Positions 33,846 to 41,896 of a stretch of DNA of 42,700 nucleotides are shown piece after piece; position 1 is the first letter of the stretch, and every line of letters starts with the position of its first letter. The stretch is from the NCBI GenBank assembly GCA_030146405.1, contig JASLBS010000030.1, positions 1-42,700 of the forward strand, read 5' to 3'. The position numbers and the translations under genes were made by a program. Source of the DNA: Arthrobacter sp. GTDB lineage: Bacteria > Actinomycetota > Actinomycetes > Actinomycetales > Micrococcaceae. A model generated the notes under the pieces. It was not told the DNA's origin. It was given only the letters and a program-made list of their open reading frames with translations, and made no database searches.

Positions 33846-34654
33846 TCATGCTGCATCGAGCCGGGTGTGACCTTCACGCTTGGATCAGCGGCCCTGAAGG
33901 TGCGCCCTTGGTGGTGTTCCTCCACGGCGCGAGGATGGATCACCGGATGTTCGACACCCAGGTGCCCCCGCTCCTGGCAGCGGGCTATCAGGTCATGACG
34001 ACGGATCTTCGCGGGCATGGGAAGTCCACACCCCTCGGAAGCGCTCCCGTATCGGTTCCGGCTCTGGCGGACGACGTCCTCGCCTTGGTCGATGGAGCCT
34101 CGGTGGACCGTTTCGTCGTGGTCGGGCAGTCCCTCGGTGGCTATATCGCCCAGGACCTGGTGTATCGACACCCTCGCCGTGTCATCGCGCTCGGGGTCAT
34201 CGGATCGACGGCCACCACGGTGCCGATATCCCGCATCGACTCGTTCCTGCTGCGCAGTTCGCTGGGGTGGTTCCGCCTCTGGCCGTACAAGCATCTCCAG
34301 GGCCTGATGGTGGAGTCCCTCGCCCACAGCGCCGAGGTCCAGGCTTACGCGCGGGAGGCGATGAGCACAATGACCAAGCAGGAATTCCTCACCATCTGGC
34401 AGGCGGTGACGCGGGTTCATCGACCACTCCCCGACTACCGCATCGAGCATCCGCTGCTGCTGACCCACGGCGACCAGGACCGCACCGGGAACATCCGTGC
34501 GACAGCTCCGGCCTGGGCTGCGCGTGACCCCCGGTCAACGTACGTCGTGATCCCGAGAGCCCGTCACAACGCCAATCAGGACAACCCCGAGTTCTACAAC
34601 CGGATGCTGCTGGAGTTCCTGACGGAGCACGCACCTGCGGGCGGGAAGCGGTGA
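33815..34654 (+). CDS. Alpha/beta hydrolase
   Basis: 279 aa. Oxyanion FLHGARMDHRM after the first strand, nucleophile elbow VVGQSLGGYIAQ (Ser), acid THGDQDRTGNI (Asp), and catalytic His in RARHNAN. Resembles esterase, lactonase or haloperoxidase-like enzymes; substrate unknown. Start ATG 33815 or 33842; neither has a good ribosome-binding site. Upstream MerR remnant may have been its former regulator. Confidence 0.85.
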   Translation: MPHASEQPRMIMLHRAGCDLHAWISGPEGAPLVVFLHGARMDHRMFDTQVPPLLAAGYQVMTTDLRGHGKSTPLGSAPVSVPALADDVLALVDGASVDRFVVVGQSLGGYIAQDLVYRHPRRVIALGVIGSTATTVPISRIDSFLLRSSLGWFRLWPYKHLQGLMVESLAHSAEVQAYAREAMSTMTKQEFLTIWQAVTRVHRPLPDYRIEHPLLLTHGDQDRTGNIRATAPAWAARDPRSTYVVIPRARHNANQDNPEFYNRMLLEFLTEHAPAGGKR

Positions 34655-34708
34655 GCGGGCGGACGACGCTGAGCGATCGGCTCACGTGCCACTCGCTGGG
34701 CGGGGCGT

Positions 34709-35416
34709 TCAACCCTGCAGGTGGTGCGCGATGGTCGGTATGAGGATGGGTAGGTTCACGCAGAGGTGGAGCAGCATGCAGGCGGGCAGGTTCCGGGTCT
34801 TCGCATAGAGCACGTAGATCATCAGGGCTCCGACCCCGTTCGTCCACAACCACTGCGGGCCGAAGAAGACGAGATGTGGCAGGACGAAGAGCGGCACGGT
34901 GACGGCGAAGGCGATCCACCTTCGGCCAGTGAGTTCACTGAGACGCTCGATGGGGTAACCCCGATACAGGATCTCCTCGAACACGGCCGCCGAGAGGATC
35001 ATTCCGAGCACCGCAATGACCGGAAGCGCTGTGATCGTAGCCGTTCCCGGGTCCTCGTCAGGCGGGAAGAACGTGAGGACGCCCCATTGCCAGGCCATAT
35101 GGATACCGAAGAGGTACAGCGCCAGCTCGAGTTCCCTCGCCTGCGGCCGACGGAGGCCCAGCGATGACAGAGGACGACGTTCGACGAGGAACACGTAGCT
35201 GAGAAGACCCGCGACAGCAACTGCGTTCCAGAGGATCGAGGACTGGGGGCCTCCCGTCCCGGGGTCGATCCCGAACGTCTCCCGCGCTCGCGGCAGCCAC
35301 ATGGGCGAGTACGAGATCACGAGACCCGCCAGGACGATGAACCAGGCTGAACGCATGCGCCGTGCGGGCGCGGCTGGCCGGGTTCGGCGCGGCTCGGTGT
35401 TCTCCGAATTATTCAT
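34709..35416 (-). CDS. CPBP family intramembrane glutamic endopeptidase
   Basis: 235 aa, about seven membrane helices. Motif 1 EEILYRGYPIERL (Glu-Glu and Arg), motif 2 FVLPHLVFF (His), motif 3 LLHLCVN (His) match the CPBP (Abi/CAAX protease-like) family. Substrate unknown; some members act in bacteriocin self-immunity or membrane protein processing. ATG 35416, TAGAGT 9 nt upstream, no ribosome-binding site. Divergent from a TetR gene with a 50-bp gap. Confidence 0.87.
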   Translation of the reverse strand: MNNSENTEPRRTRPAAPARRMRSAWFIVLAGLVISYSPMWLPRARETFGIDPGTGGPQSSILWNAVAVAGLLSYVFLVERRPLSSLGLRRPQARELELALYLFGIHMAWQWGVLTFFPPDEDPGTATITALPVIAVLGMILSAAVFEEILYRGYPIERLSELTGRRWIAFAVTVPLFVLPHLVFFGPQWLWTNGVGALMIYVLYAKTRNLPACMLLHLCVNLPILIPTIAHHLQG

Positions 35417-35466
35417 AGAGCGATCACTCTAGATCAGCTACTCGCGAAATGCACTAGGCTCTGAGG

Positions 35467-36093
35467 ATGTCCCGGCCGGTAGATCGCGAGAAGCACAACC
35501 ACAAGCGTTCGATCATCGTCGGCGCCGCGGCGAGCCAGTTCGCCGCGCACGGCTTCAACCGCACCACTACTGCCGGGATCTGCCGCGAAGCCGGAATATC
35601 CTCGGGGACCTTCTTCCATTACTTCCCGACCAAAGTGGCCGTGCTCGTCGCCACTCTCGAGTCCGGCTGCAACGACCTCCGGTCCGCCCTCGAGCGGATC
35701 GAGCACAGCGCCTCGGGCCTCGAGGCGGTACTGAAGTACGCTGCTGAGGCCGAGATCGAGCTGGCCGACTCCTCGTATCCGGTGTTCGTGGCCGGCCTCG
35801 CAGGCATCGAAGGTGAACCCTCTGTTGCTGCCGCCCTTGCCACCGAGGCCGATCTCATCCGGAGCTTCCTGACCCGGCAGGTGGAAGCCGGCCAGCTCCG
35901 TGGTGACACGCGCCACGACGCATCGGTGGCCGACCTCGCCACATGGGTCTCGTGGCTTCTCGACGGCGCAGCACAAGCCGCAGCGACAGGGCAGCGGCTA
36001 CCCGGCACCCCCGTGCAGGGTGCAGTGCGGGCGCTCCTCGCAGCACACGAGAGGTACTCGGAGCGAGCGGGCCGACCCGACGCGCCTGATTGA
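35467..36093 (+). CDS. TetR family regulator, divergent from CPBP protease
   Basis: 208 aa. HTH at about 12-60 (AAASQFAAHGFNRTTTAGIC, then GISSGTFFHYFPTK), plus a C-terminal ligand domain. ATG 35467 is 6 nt after TAGGCT, a -10-like hexamer, so the mRNA is probably leaderless. The 50-bp gap to the protease gene would let one bound dimer control both promoters. Inducer unknown. Confidence 0.87.
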   Translation: MSRPVDREKHNHKRSIIVGAAASQFAAHGFNRTTTAGICREAGISSGTFFHYFPTKVAVLVATLESGCNDLRSALERIEHSASGLEAVLKYAAEAEIELADSSYPVFVAGLAGIEGEPSVAAALATEADLIRSFLTRQVEAGQLRGDTRHDASVADLATWVSWLLDGAAQAAATGQRLPGTPVQGAVRALLAAHERYSERAGRPDAPD

Positions 36094-36119
36094 CGTAAGT
36101 AAAACGATCGTTGTACTGT
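36090..36119 (+). promoter_or_regulatory. Sigma-70-type promoter with overlapping operator, second TetR gene
   Basis: TTGACG (36090-36095), 18-bp spacer, TACTGT (36114-36119), then ATG 7 nt later, so a leaderless transcript is expected. The 18-bp near-perfect palindrome GTAAAACGATCGTTGTAC (36099-36116) lies in the spacer and reaches the -10, the position for autorepression. Confidence 0.7.
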
Positions 36120-36126
36120 CGTCGGT

Positions 36127-36648
36127 ATGCACACCTCAACAGAGCAGATCACCGCCAGCGCCGAGCGGGTGTTCGACAGCAACGGTTTCGCCGCAAGCGG
36201 CATGGACACCCTGACTCGGGCCGCCGGGGTCTCGACGCGGACACTGTACAAGCATGTCGGCGGTAAATCCGACCTCATCACCGCTGTGCTGCGCTCACGC
36301 AGCACCCGGTTCTTCGAACAACTCGACGTCGACGACGTCGACGGCCTCTTTGCCGCCCTGGAGCAGTGGGTTCGGTCCGAGGGAGCACGAGGATGCCTGT
36401 TCCTGCGTGCCGCAGGAGAGCTGAGCGCCGAGTTCCCTGCGGCGCTGGAGGAAGTTGCCACGTACCGGCGACGACTTCGTGCCCTGGTCCACAGGCTCGT
36501 GCACCAGGAGGGCGACCATCCCGATGACCAGCTGGCTGACCAGATCCTGGTGCTGTTCGAAGGCGCCACGTCAGCCGCTTCCTACCGGGGAATCCCTGCG
36601 ATCGCCGCGGCCCGAGGCGCGGCAGCGACGCTGATGCGGCACACCTGA
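36127..36648 (+). CDS. TetR family regulator paired with an NAD(P)H oxidoreductase
   Basis: 173 aa. HTH at about 5-50 (ASAERVFDSNGFAASGMDTL, then GVSTRTLYKHVGGKSDL). The C-terminal domain is short. Just upstream of an NAD(P)H-dependent oxidoreductase, a pairing common for regulators that sense quinones or electrophiles. It overlaps no neighbour but its promoter begins inside the end of the preceding TetR gene. Confidence 0.88.
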   Translation: MHTSTEQITASAERVFDSNGFAASGMDTLTRAAGVSTRTLYKHVGGKSDLITAVLRSRSTRFFEQLDVDDVDGLFAALEQWVRSEGARGCLFLRAAGELSAEFPAALEEVATYRRRLRALVHRLVHQEGDHPDDQLADQILVLFEGATSAASYRGIPAIAAARGAAATLMRHT

Positions 36649-36712
36649 GGATCCTCCGTCCTCCAGCGCCGCCGCTCCCTTGATCACCCCACGAAGAAAG
36701 AATCAGGTCACG

Positions 36713-37369
36713 ATGCACCTCCTCACTGTGTTCTCCCACCCCATGTCCGGTAAATACCCGTCGGCCGTCATGGACTCGTTCCACGAGCCCTTCCGGAAAC
36801 CGGGGCACACCATCGATGTGCTCGATCTGCACCGGGAGGGCTTCGATCCTCGCTTCACGGAGGCGGACCACGCGCACTTCTGGGGCGGTCCTACCCCGCC
36901 GGGCATCTCCGAGATGCACAAGCGCGTCGATGCCGCAGATCGGTTGGCGTTCGTGTTCCCCGTGTACTGGTGGAGTATGCCCGCGCTGATGAAGGGCTGG
37001 ATCGAACGCGTCTTCACCGGGGGCTGGGCCTACCAGTACGGCCAAGGGGTCGGTGATCGGGGTCAGGAACCTTTGAACTCACTCCTTCGCAATACTCCGA
37101 CGACACTCATCGGTATCGGTGGATCGAAGGAGCACACCTACGACAAGTACGGGTACCGCCAGGCCATGCAGACGCAGATCGATGTCGGTGTCTTCGCCTA
37201 CTGCGGAGTGACCGACGTCGAGAGTCACGTGATCTTCGACGTCGAAGGCGACAACAACAGTCCGCAACGCGACACCGGACTGCAGGCCGCCCGCACGATC
37301 GGAGAAGCCTTCGTGAACCCGGACCGGACCCGCCGGAACGCCAAGGAGGACCACCTCCGTCAGCGTTAG
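36713..37369 (+). CDS. NAD(P)H-dependent oxidoreductase (quinone reductase/KefF-like flavoprotein)
   Basis: 218 aa, flavodoxin-like fold. VFSHPMSGKYPSAVMDSF is the FMN/FAD phosphate loop, and FVFPVYWWSMPALMKGWIE with VFTGGWAY matches the NQO1/KefF/MdaB group. Likely a two-electron reductase of quinones or electrophiles. ATG 36713 has AGG six nt upstream; TTG 36680 extends the frame poorly. 64 nt after the TetR stop, probably co-transcribed. Confidence 0.88.
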   Translation: MHLLTVFSHPMSGKYPSAVMDSFHEPFRKPGHTIDVLDLHREGFDPRFTEADHAHFWGGPTPPGISEMHKRVDAADRLAFVFPVYWWSMPALMKGWIERVFTGGWAYQYGQGVGDRGQEPLNSLLRNTPTTLIGIGGSKEHTYDKYGYRQAMQTQIDVGVFAYCGVTDVESHVIFDVEGDNNSPQRDTGLQAARTIGEAFVNPDRTRRNAKEDHLRQR

Positions 37370-37442
37370 CCCCGGCACGTCCAGACGGCGACGCTTCCGC
37401 GCCTCCGGTGATCGCTGTCGGAGAAACAGCATGGCTGGTCGA

Positions 37443-37829
37443 TCAGAGGTGCGGGTCCGCGAGCCAAGCTCGCGCATCCTCCGCGATGGCGAAGTGACGT
37501 GTGGGGTACGGCGGATCGTGGACCTCGGTGAAATAGCTGGTGAGGAGCCGGTCGACCGGTGACGGACCGACCAGAGCCATAGCAGCAATGCTCAATCCGT
37601 GTGAGAACGTGCTGAGAGCCCCGCGACTGAGGGACACCATGCCGTTCAGCATCACCAGCATCGGCGGGAACCCACAGGAGCGGAGCCCATCCGCCCTGTC
37701 GACCAGGTTCGAGGCCTCCAGGGCGGTGACCGTGGCACTGCTCACCCACTCGATCCACATCACGCCATCGCGCAGTTCGATCGTGAAGGATTCCCCTGTC
37801 AGCGCTGTACCGTCCACTATCGTCTGCAC
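37443..37829 (-). CDS. STAS/SpoIIAA-like small protein
   Basis: About 128 aa from GTG 37829; the frame stays open to GTG 37910, which shares one base with the upstream stop (TAGTG) but adds an Arg/Pro-rich segment. FTIELRDGVMWIEWV, then SCGFPPMLVMLNGMVSLSRG and ARAWLADP at the end suggest a STAS/SpoIIAA-like fold, as in small actinobacterial proteins of unknown role. Low confidence in function and start. Confidence 0.6.
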   Translation of the reverse strand: MQTIVDGTALTGESFTIELRDGVMWIEWVSSATVTALEASNLVDRADGLRSCGFPPMLVMLNGMVSLSRGALSTFSHGLSIAAMALVGPSPVDRLLTSYFTEVHDPPYPTRHFAIAEDARAWLADPHL

Positions 37830-37909
37830 CCTTCTATGGGAGGAGTGGGGTGGAGCAAACACTACTCTCGGCCCACGCCGATCAACCGTAGGACGAGCAT
37901 CCACCAGCA

Positions 37910-38275
37910 CTACTCTGTCGGTGCTTCATCGATGAGCCACCAGGTGCCGTCCGCGGTGTAACCGCGGTCCTGATCAAGGCTCTCGCTATGGGCCGCGACC
38001 GCCCGGAGCGCCACCGCTTCGGTTGCCCACTCCTCGATCTCGTCCGACGTCGTGAAGTGGTGCCACAGCTCATCCTGCGCATTCAGGGGAAGTTGCACAC
38101 GCACACCGTACGGTCCCCTGAAGTCCTCGATGGGCCCTTCGAACTCGACGTGCAGGGAATTGTTGTGAACGGCGACCGCCTGAAGGCGCAGTCCGCGATA
38201 ACGAGGGCACCGCGCGAAAGCCCGTTGCGTCGCAGCAACATACTCTTCGGCCGGCGACCCGGTGCGCCTATCCAC
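37910..38275 (-). CDS. Hypothetical small protein
   Basis: 121 aa, no recognised family. Balanced composition with LRLQAVAVHNNSLHVEFEG, then VRVQLPLNAQDELWHHF and a Trp-rich C-terminus (GTWWLIDEAP) looks coding. GTG start with GGGGGAGG about 9 nt upstream. It touches the STAS-like gene downstream and may be translationally coupled to it. Homology unknown. Confidence 0.6.
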   Translation of the reverse strand: MDRRTGSPAEEYVAATQRAFARCPRYRGLRLQAVAVHNNSLHVEFEGPIEDFRGPYGVRVQLPLNAQDELWHHFTTSDEIEEWATEAVALRAVAAHSESLDQDRGYTADGTWWLIDEAPTE

Positions 38276-38313
38276 GCGAGCCGGCCTCCCCCGGACCCAG
38301 CTCGGTTCGTCGC

Positions 38314-38490
38314 CTAGCTGACATCCGCGATCGGTGCCGAAGCGGCGCAGTCACGGATCCCGTTGATGCCCGCGACAGTGGTGTCCTTGTCGTCGTAGGG
38401 CCCACTCGTGACCAGGGTCGCCCCGTCATCTCCTGTCAGCCGGAAACGAAACCGTTCCTCGTCCCGGTAGACCTCGAACCTGCCTGCCAC
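38314..38490 (-). CDS. DUF1508 (YegP-like) small protein
   Basis: 58 aa, too short for many gene callers. Starts VAGRFEVYRDEERFRFRLTG and continues through TLVTSGPYDDKDTTVAGIN to DVS, matching the single-repeat DUF1508 fold (F-V, R-F-L, G-I pattern). GTG 38490 is preceded by GAGGAGG at five-nt spacing, an almost ideal ribosome-binding site. Function unknown. 38 nt upstream of the hypothetical gene; a 15-bp hairpin lies just upstream of it. Confidence 0.8.
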   Translation of the reverse strand: MAGRFEVYRDEERFRFRLTGDDGATLVTSGPYDDKDTTVAGINGIRDCAASAPIADVS

Positions 38491-38520
38491 AGCTGCCTCC
38501 TCATCGACGCACTATGCGCT

Positions 38521-38555
38521 CCTGCGCTCCCTGGTCTGGAACCAGGGAGCGCAGG
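38521..38555. terminator. 15-bp hairpin between gdhA and the DUF1508 gene
   Basis: Near-perfect stem CCTGCGCTCCCTGGT with its complement and a 5-nt loop. About 180 nt downstream of the gdhA stop. No U tract. Likely separates gdhA transcription from the small genes. Confidence 0.55.
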
Positions 38556-38738
38556 GACAACGCCCTCCCCTCCATGAGACGTCATTCGGGTACTTCCGGC
38601 AACCATCATCTCTGCCGATCGACCACCGGTATCCCTTCGATGAGCAGACGCGACGGACACGAAGGAGAGTTGATGGAGGACGGAATGAGTGGGCCGGGTG
38701 AAGCAGCCGCCGCAGTGATGCAGCCGCCAGAGACAGGC

Positions 38739-40079
38739 TCAGATGACTCCGAGCGCCAGCATTGCATCGGCGACTTTCACGAAGCCGCTGATGTTCGCGC
38801 CGGCCACGTAATTCCCGGGCATGCCGTATTCGTCGGCGGTGGCTGCACATCGATCGTGGATGCCCACCATGATCTCCGTGAGGCGTTGCTCCGTGTGCTC
38901 GAAGGACCAGGAGTCGCGGCTGGCGTTCTGCTGCATCTCCAGGGCCGAGGTTGCAACGCCACCGGCGTTGGCTGCTTTGCCCGGCCCGAAGAGGACACCG
39001 GCCTCCTGGAAGATCTCCACCGCACCCGGGGTGCAGGGCATGTTCGCTCCTTCCGCGACGGCGAGCACCCCCGAGCGGGTCAGTGACCCGGCGGCCGCTT
39101 CGTCGAGTTCGTTCTGCGTGGCACAGGGCAGTGCGACCGTCGCCCCCACATCCCAGATCGAACCTCCTGCCACGAAGTGGGAGCCGGACCCACGACGGTC
39201 CACGTACTCCGAGATCCGCCCGCGCTCGTTCTCCTTCACCTCGCGTAACAGGCCGACGTCGATCCCGGCCTCGTCGACGACATAGCCGGAGGAGTCGGAA
39301 CAGGCCACGACGGTCGCGCCGAAATGCTGCGCTTTGGCGATGGCATGCACGGCGACGTTGCCCGCGCCGGAGACGATCACCCGTTGGCCCTCCAGATCGA
39401 GTCCCTTGGCGCGGAGCATCTCCCGCGCGAACAGAACCGCACCGTACCCTGTCGCTTCCGGGCGGACCAGAGATCCACCCCAGCTGATCCCCTTACCCGT
39501 CAGCACTCCGGACTCGTACCTGTTCGTGATCCTCTTGTACTGACCGAACAGGTAACCGATCTCTCGTCCGCCGACACCGATGTCCCCCGCCGGTACGTCG
39601 GTGTACTCACCGATGTGCCGGTACAACTCCGTCATGAAGGACTGGCAGAACCGCATCACCTCTGCGTCGGACTTGCCCTTCGGGTCGAAGTCCGAACCGC
39701 CCTTGCCTCCGCCGATGGGCATCCCGGTCAGGGCGTTCTTGAACACCTGTTCGAAACCGAGGAACTTCACGATCCCGAGGTACACCGAGGGATGGAAGCG
39801 CAGTCCACCTTTGAACGGACCCAACGCCGAATTGAACTCCACCCGGAATCCCCGATTGATCTGCACGGTCCCGGCGTCATCGACCCAGGGCACCCGGAAG
39901 ATGATCTGCCGCTCGGGTTCACACAGTCGTTCCAGCACGGCCGCATCCACGAACTCAGGATGCTTCTTCAACACCGGCCCCAGCGAGTCGAACACCTCCA
40001 CCACCGCCTGATGGAACTCCGTCTCACCGGGATTGCGCCGAAAAACTTCATCACGCACTGACGACAATGCTGCATCCAT
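38739..40079 (-). CDS. gdhA: NADP-specific glutamate dehydrogenase
   Basis: 446 aa. The catalytic region GPFKGGLRFHPSVYLGIVKF has Lys90 and Lys114; PIGGGKGGSDFDPKGKSD holds catalytic Lys126. The C-terminal Rossmann domain has VIVSGAGNVAVHAIAKA. Assimilates ammonium into glutamate. Length and start MDAALSSVRDEVFRRN are typical of the 449-aa class. ATG 40079 is preferred over GTG 40088 because GGTGG lies six nt upstream. Confidence 0.96.
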   Translation of the reverse strand: MDAALSSVRDEVFRRNPGETEFHQAVVEVFDSLGPVLKKHPEFVDAAVLERLCEPERQIIFRVPWVDDAGTVQINRGFRVEFNSALGPFKGGLRFHPSVYLGIVKFLGFEQVFKNALTGMPIGGGKGGSDFDPKGKSDAEVMRFCQSFMTELYRHIGEYTDVPAGDIGVGGREIGYLFGQYKRITNRYESGVLTGKGISWGGSLVRPEATGYGAVLFAREMLRAKGLDLEGQRVIVSGAGNVAVHAIAKAQHFGATVVACSDSSGYVVDEAGIDVGLLREVKENERGRISEYVDRRGSGSHFVAGGSIWDVGATVALPCATQNELDEAAAGSLTRSGVLAVAEGANMPCTPGAVEIFQEAGVLFGPGKAANAGGVATSALEMQQNASRDSWSFEHTEQRLTEIMVGIHDRCAATADEYGMPGNYVAGANISGFVKVADAMLALGVI

Positions 40080-40397
40080 GAATGCCACCGATCTTTGAGA
40101 ACGAAACCGTCCGCACGACGGACGACGACCAGGTTCTACGCCCTGTCCTCCAGCACCGGGAACAGCCGGGGGTCAGGACATACACCAAGTGCACTGTATA
40201 CGCCGGGCCTTCGCACTGTGGTGATGCCAGGAGCGTCAGACGCGAGCCCATCGCTGCCATCTGGTTCTCGACACCCCTGGCTCTCTTGTCAACCACCGGC
40301 TGCCAGAGCACCGGTCCCCGTCGCGGGTGCACGATGGGTGAGTCACACCGCGGCTCACACGAGGACCGCGGACCGGTTCGACGGAAGGAAGCACCCT
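40080..40397. other. 318-bp divergent intergenic region
   Basis: Promoter region of gdhA (minus) and the CsbD-like gene (plus). TATACA on the minus strand near 40195 could be a -10 for gdhA. No convincing gene or binding site was seen. Confidence 0.4.
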
Positions 40398-40523
40398 ATG
40401 GCGGACATTGGCGGAATGGCTGACAAGGCCAAGGACGCAGCAAAGGACAACCCCGAGAAGGTCGACCAAGCCAAGGACAAGGCCAAGGAGACCCTCAGCG
40501 GCAAGGACGGCGATCAGAAGTAA
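40398..40523 (+). CDS. Small charged CsbD/MT0933-like protein
   Basis: 41 aa. MADIGGMADKAKDAAKDNPE, rich in Lys/Asp/Ala, resembles CsbD-type stress proteins and MT0933/Rv0909-type putative antitoxins; no toxin gene is nearby. ATG has GGAAGGAA at good spacing. A longer in-frame start (40095) lacks support. Followed 17 nt later by a clear terminator. Confidence 0.75.
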   Translation: MADIGGMADKAKDAAKDNPEKVDQAKDKAKETLSGKDGDQK

Positions 40524-40540
40524 CTCGATCCCCGTCAGCG

Positions 40541-40572
40541 GAGGCCGGACCATCCCCATGTGGTCCGGCCTC
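40541..40572 (+). terminator. Rho-independent terminator after the CsbD-like gene
   Basis: 12-bp stem GAGGCCGGACCA with its complement, 8-nt loop, then TTCTGTCTCTCGTTCT, U-rich for this genome. Confidence 0.88.
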
Positions 40573-40689
40573 TTCTGTCTCTCGTTCTACCGACTCGAGG
40601 ATGTTCCGCCGGCTCGAGGATCCAGCGGCGAGCATCCCGGTGAGCCACGCATCCGCTGGGGCATCCACCCGGAACGCTACTGTTGAGCC

Positions 40690-41877
40690 ATGTTCAGCGC
40701 CGCCGTCGACACCGCCCTGGTGTGTGCCGTCGCTGTCATCACGCTCGCCGTGGTGGCGTTTCTCGGTTTCCGTCTCTCGCGGTCCTACCGCGATCTCGGG
40801 TCCGACGCCGATCGCGCCACCTATGCAACGCTGCACACCGCAGCCCTGGCATCCGAGTACCTGCGTGAAGGACTCACGCCCTCCGGTGCGGCCCGGGCGA
40901 GCCGCCACCTCCGCGGCCTGCTCCGCTGCAATGTGCTCATGATCAGCGACGACGCCGGTGTTCTCGCCTGGGAGGGCGGCCGCGGGAACCCGCCGGATCT
41001 GATGCCGCTGGTGATCCCGGTGCTGGAGACCGGGCGGACCCAGATCTTCCGGCGCCAGCGCCTCGAGGCGGCCTTCCTTCCGGGGCTGGGTGAGCTGGTC
41101 CTCGCCCCCATCCGCGTGGACAAGCGCGTGGTGGGGACCGTGGGAGCTTTCGCCGATCATGTGGACGCGGGCCTGGTGCGGGCCACCAATGAGCTGGCGG
41201 GATGGGTGTCCACGCAGGTGGAACTCGCCGAGCTCGAGTCCTCCCGGCGACTGCTCGCCGAGGCCGAGGTACGGGCGCTGCGGGCGCAGATCAGCCCCCA
41301 CTTCATCTACAACTCGCTGAACGCGATCGCCTCCTTCATCACCACCGACCCGCAGCGCGCCCGTGACCTGGTGGTGGAGTTCGCCGACTTCACCCGCTAC
41401 TCCTTCCGGCGCCACGGCGACTTCACCACCGTCGCGGAGGAGCTGCGGAGCATCGACCGCTACCTCCTCCTGGAACGGGCACGGTTCGGCGAGCGCCTTC
41501 GGGTCAGCCTCGAGATCGGCCCGGAGGTCCTCAGCACCGTGATCCCGTTCCTCAGCCTCCAACCACTGGTGGAGAACGCGGTGCGCCACGGACTCGACTC
41601 CAAGGACGGCATCGGGAACATCACCATCACGGCACATGACGCCGGCGCGTTCGCCGAGGTGACCATCGAGGACGACGGCGTCGGGATCGACCCCGAACAC
41701 CTCCGCTCCGTGCTCGCGGGACACACCGAGGACGTCCACGTGGGGCTGCGCAACGTGGACGTCCGACTGCGCCAGGTCTACGGCGACGATCACGGGTTGG
41801 TCATCGACACGGCGCCGGGCGCGGGGACGCTCATCACGCTGCGCGTGCCCAAGTCGCAGCCGGAGCACCGGGCCTAG
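40690..41877 (+). CDS. LytS-type sensor histidine kinase
   Basis: 395 aa. One N-terminal membrane helix (about 7-28), a GAF-like sensor region (about 45-180), the HisKA_7TM/LytS phosphoacceptor region ISPHFIYNSLNAIASF (His204), and an HATPase domain with LQPLVENAVRHGL (Asn296) and EDDGVGI. Unlike LytS there is no five-helix sensor. TACTGT ends 6 nt before the ATG, so the mRNA may be leaderless. Operon with the LytTR gene. Confidence 0.9.
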   Translation: MFSAAVDTALVCAVAVITLAVVAFLGFRLSRSYRDLGSDADRATYATLHTAALASEYLREGLTPSGAARASRHLRGLLRCNVLMISDDAGVLAWEGGRGNPPDLMPLVIPVLETGRTQIFRRQRLEAAFLPGLGELVLAPIRVDKRVVGTVGAFADHVDAGLVRATNELAGWVSTQVELAELESSRRLLAEAEVRALRAQISPHFIYNSLNAIASFITTDPQRARDLVVEFADFTRYSFRRHGDFTTVAEELRSIDRYLLLERARFGERLRVSLEIGPEVLSTVIPFLSLQPLVENAVRHGLDSKDGIGNITITAHDAGAFAEVTIEDDGVGIDPEHLRSVLAGHTEDVHVGLRNVDVRLRQVYGDDHGLVIDTAPGAGTLITLRVPKSQPEHRA

Positions 41878-41896
41878 GACGCGTAACCTAGGAGCC

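Noticed and set aside
34655..34708. Terminator between hydrolase and CPBP genes
   Set aside because: Only a 5-bp stem (TGAGC/GCTCA) without U tract.
38673..39086. Plus-strand ATG with AAGGAG upstream near 38673
   Set aside because: A good ribosome-binding site, but the frame runs antisense to gdhA and encodes no conserved segment.
40331..40370. GTGAG...CTCAC inverted repeat upstream of the CsbD-like gene
   Set aside because: Five-base arms, not matching a known operator; chance level in GC-rich DNA.
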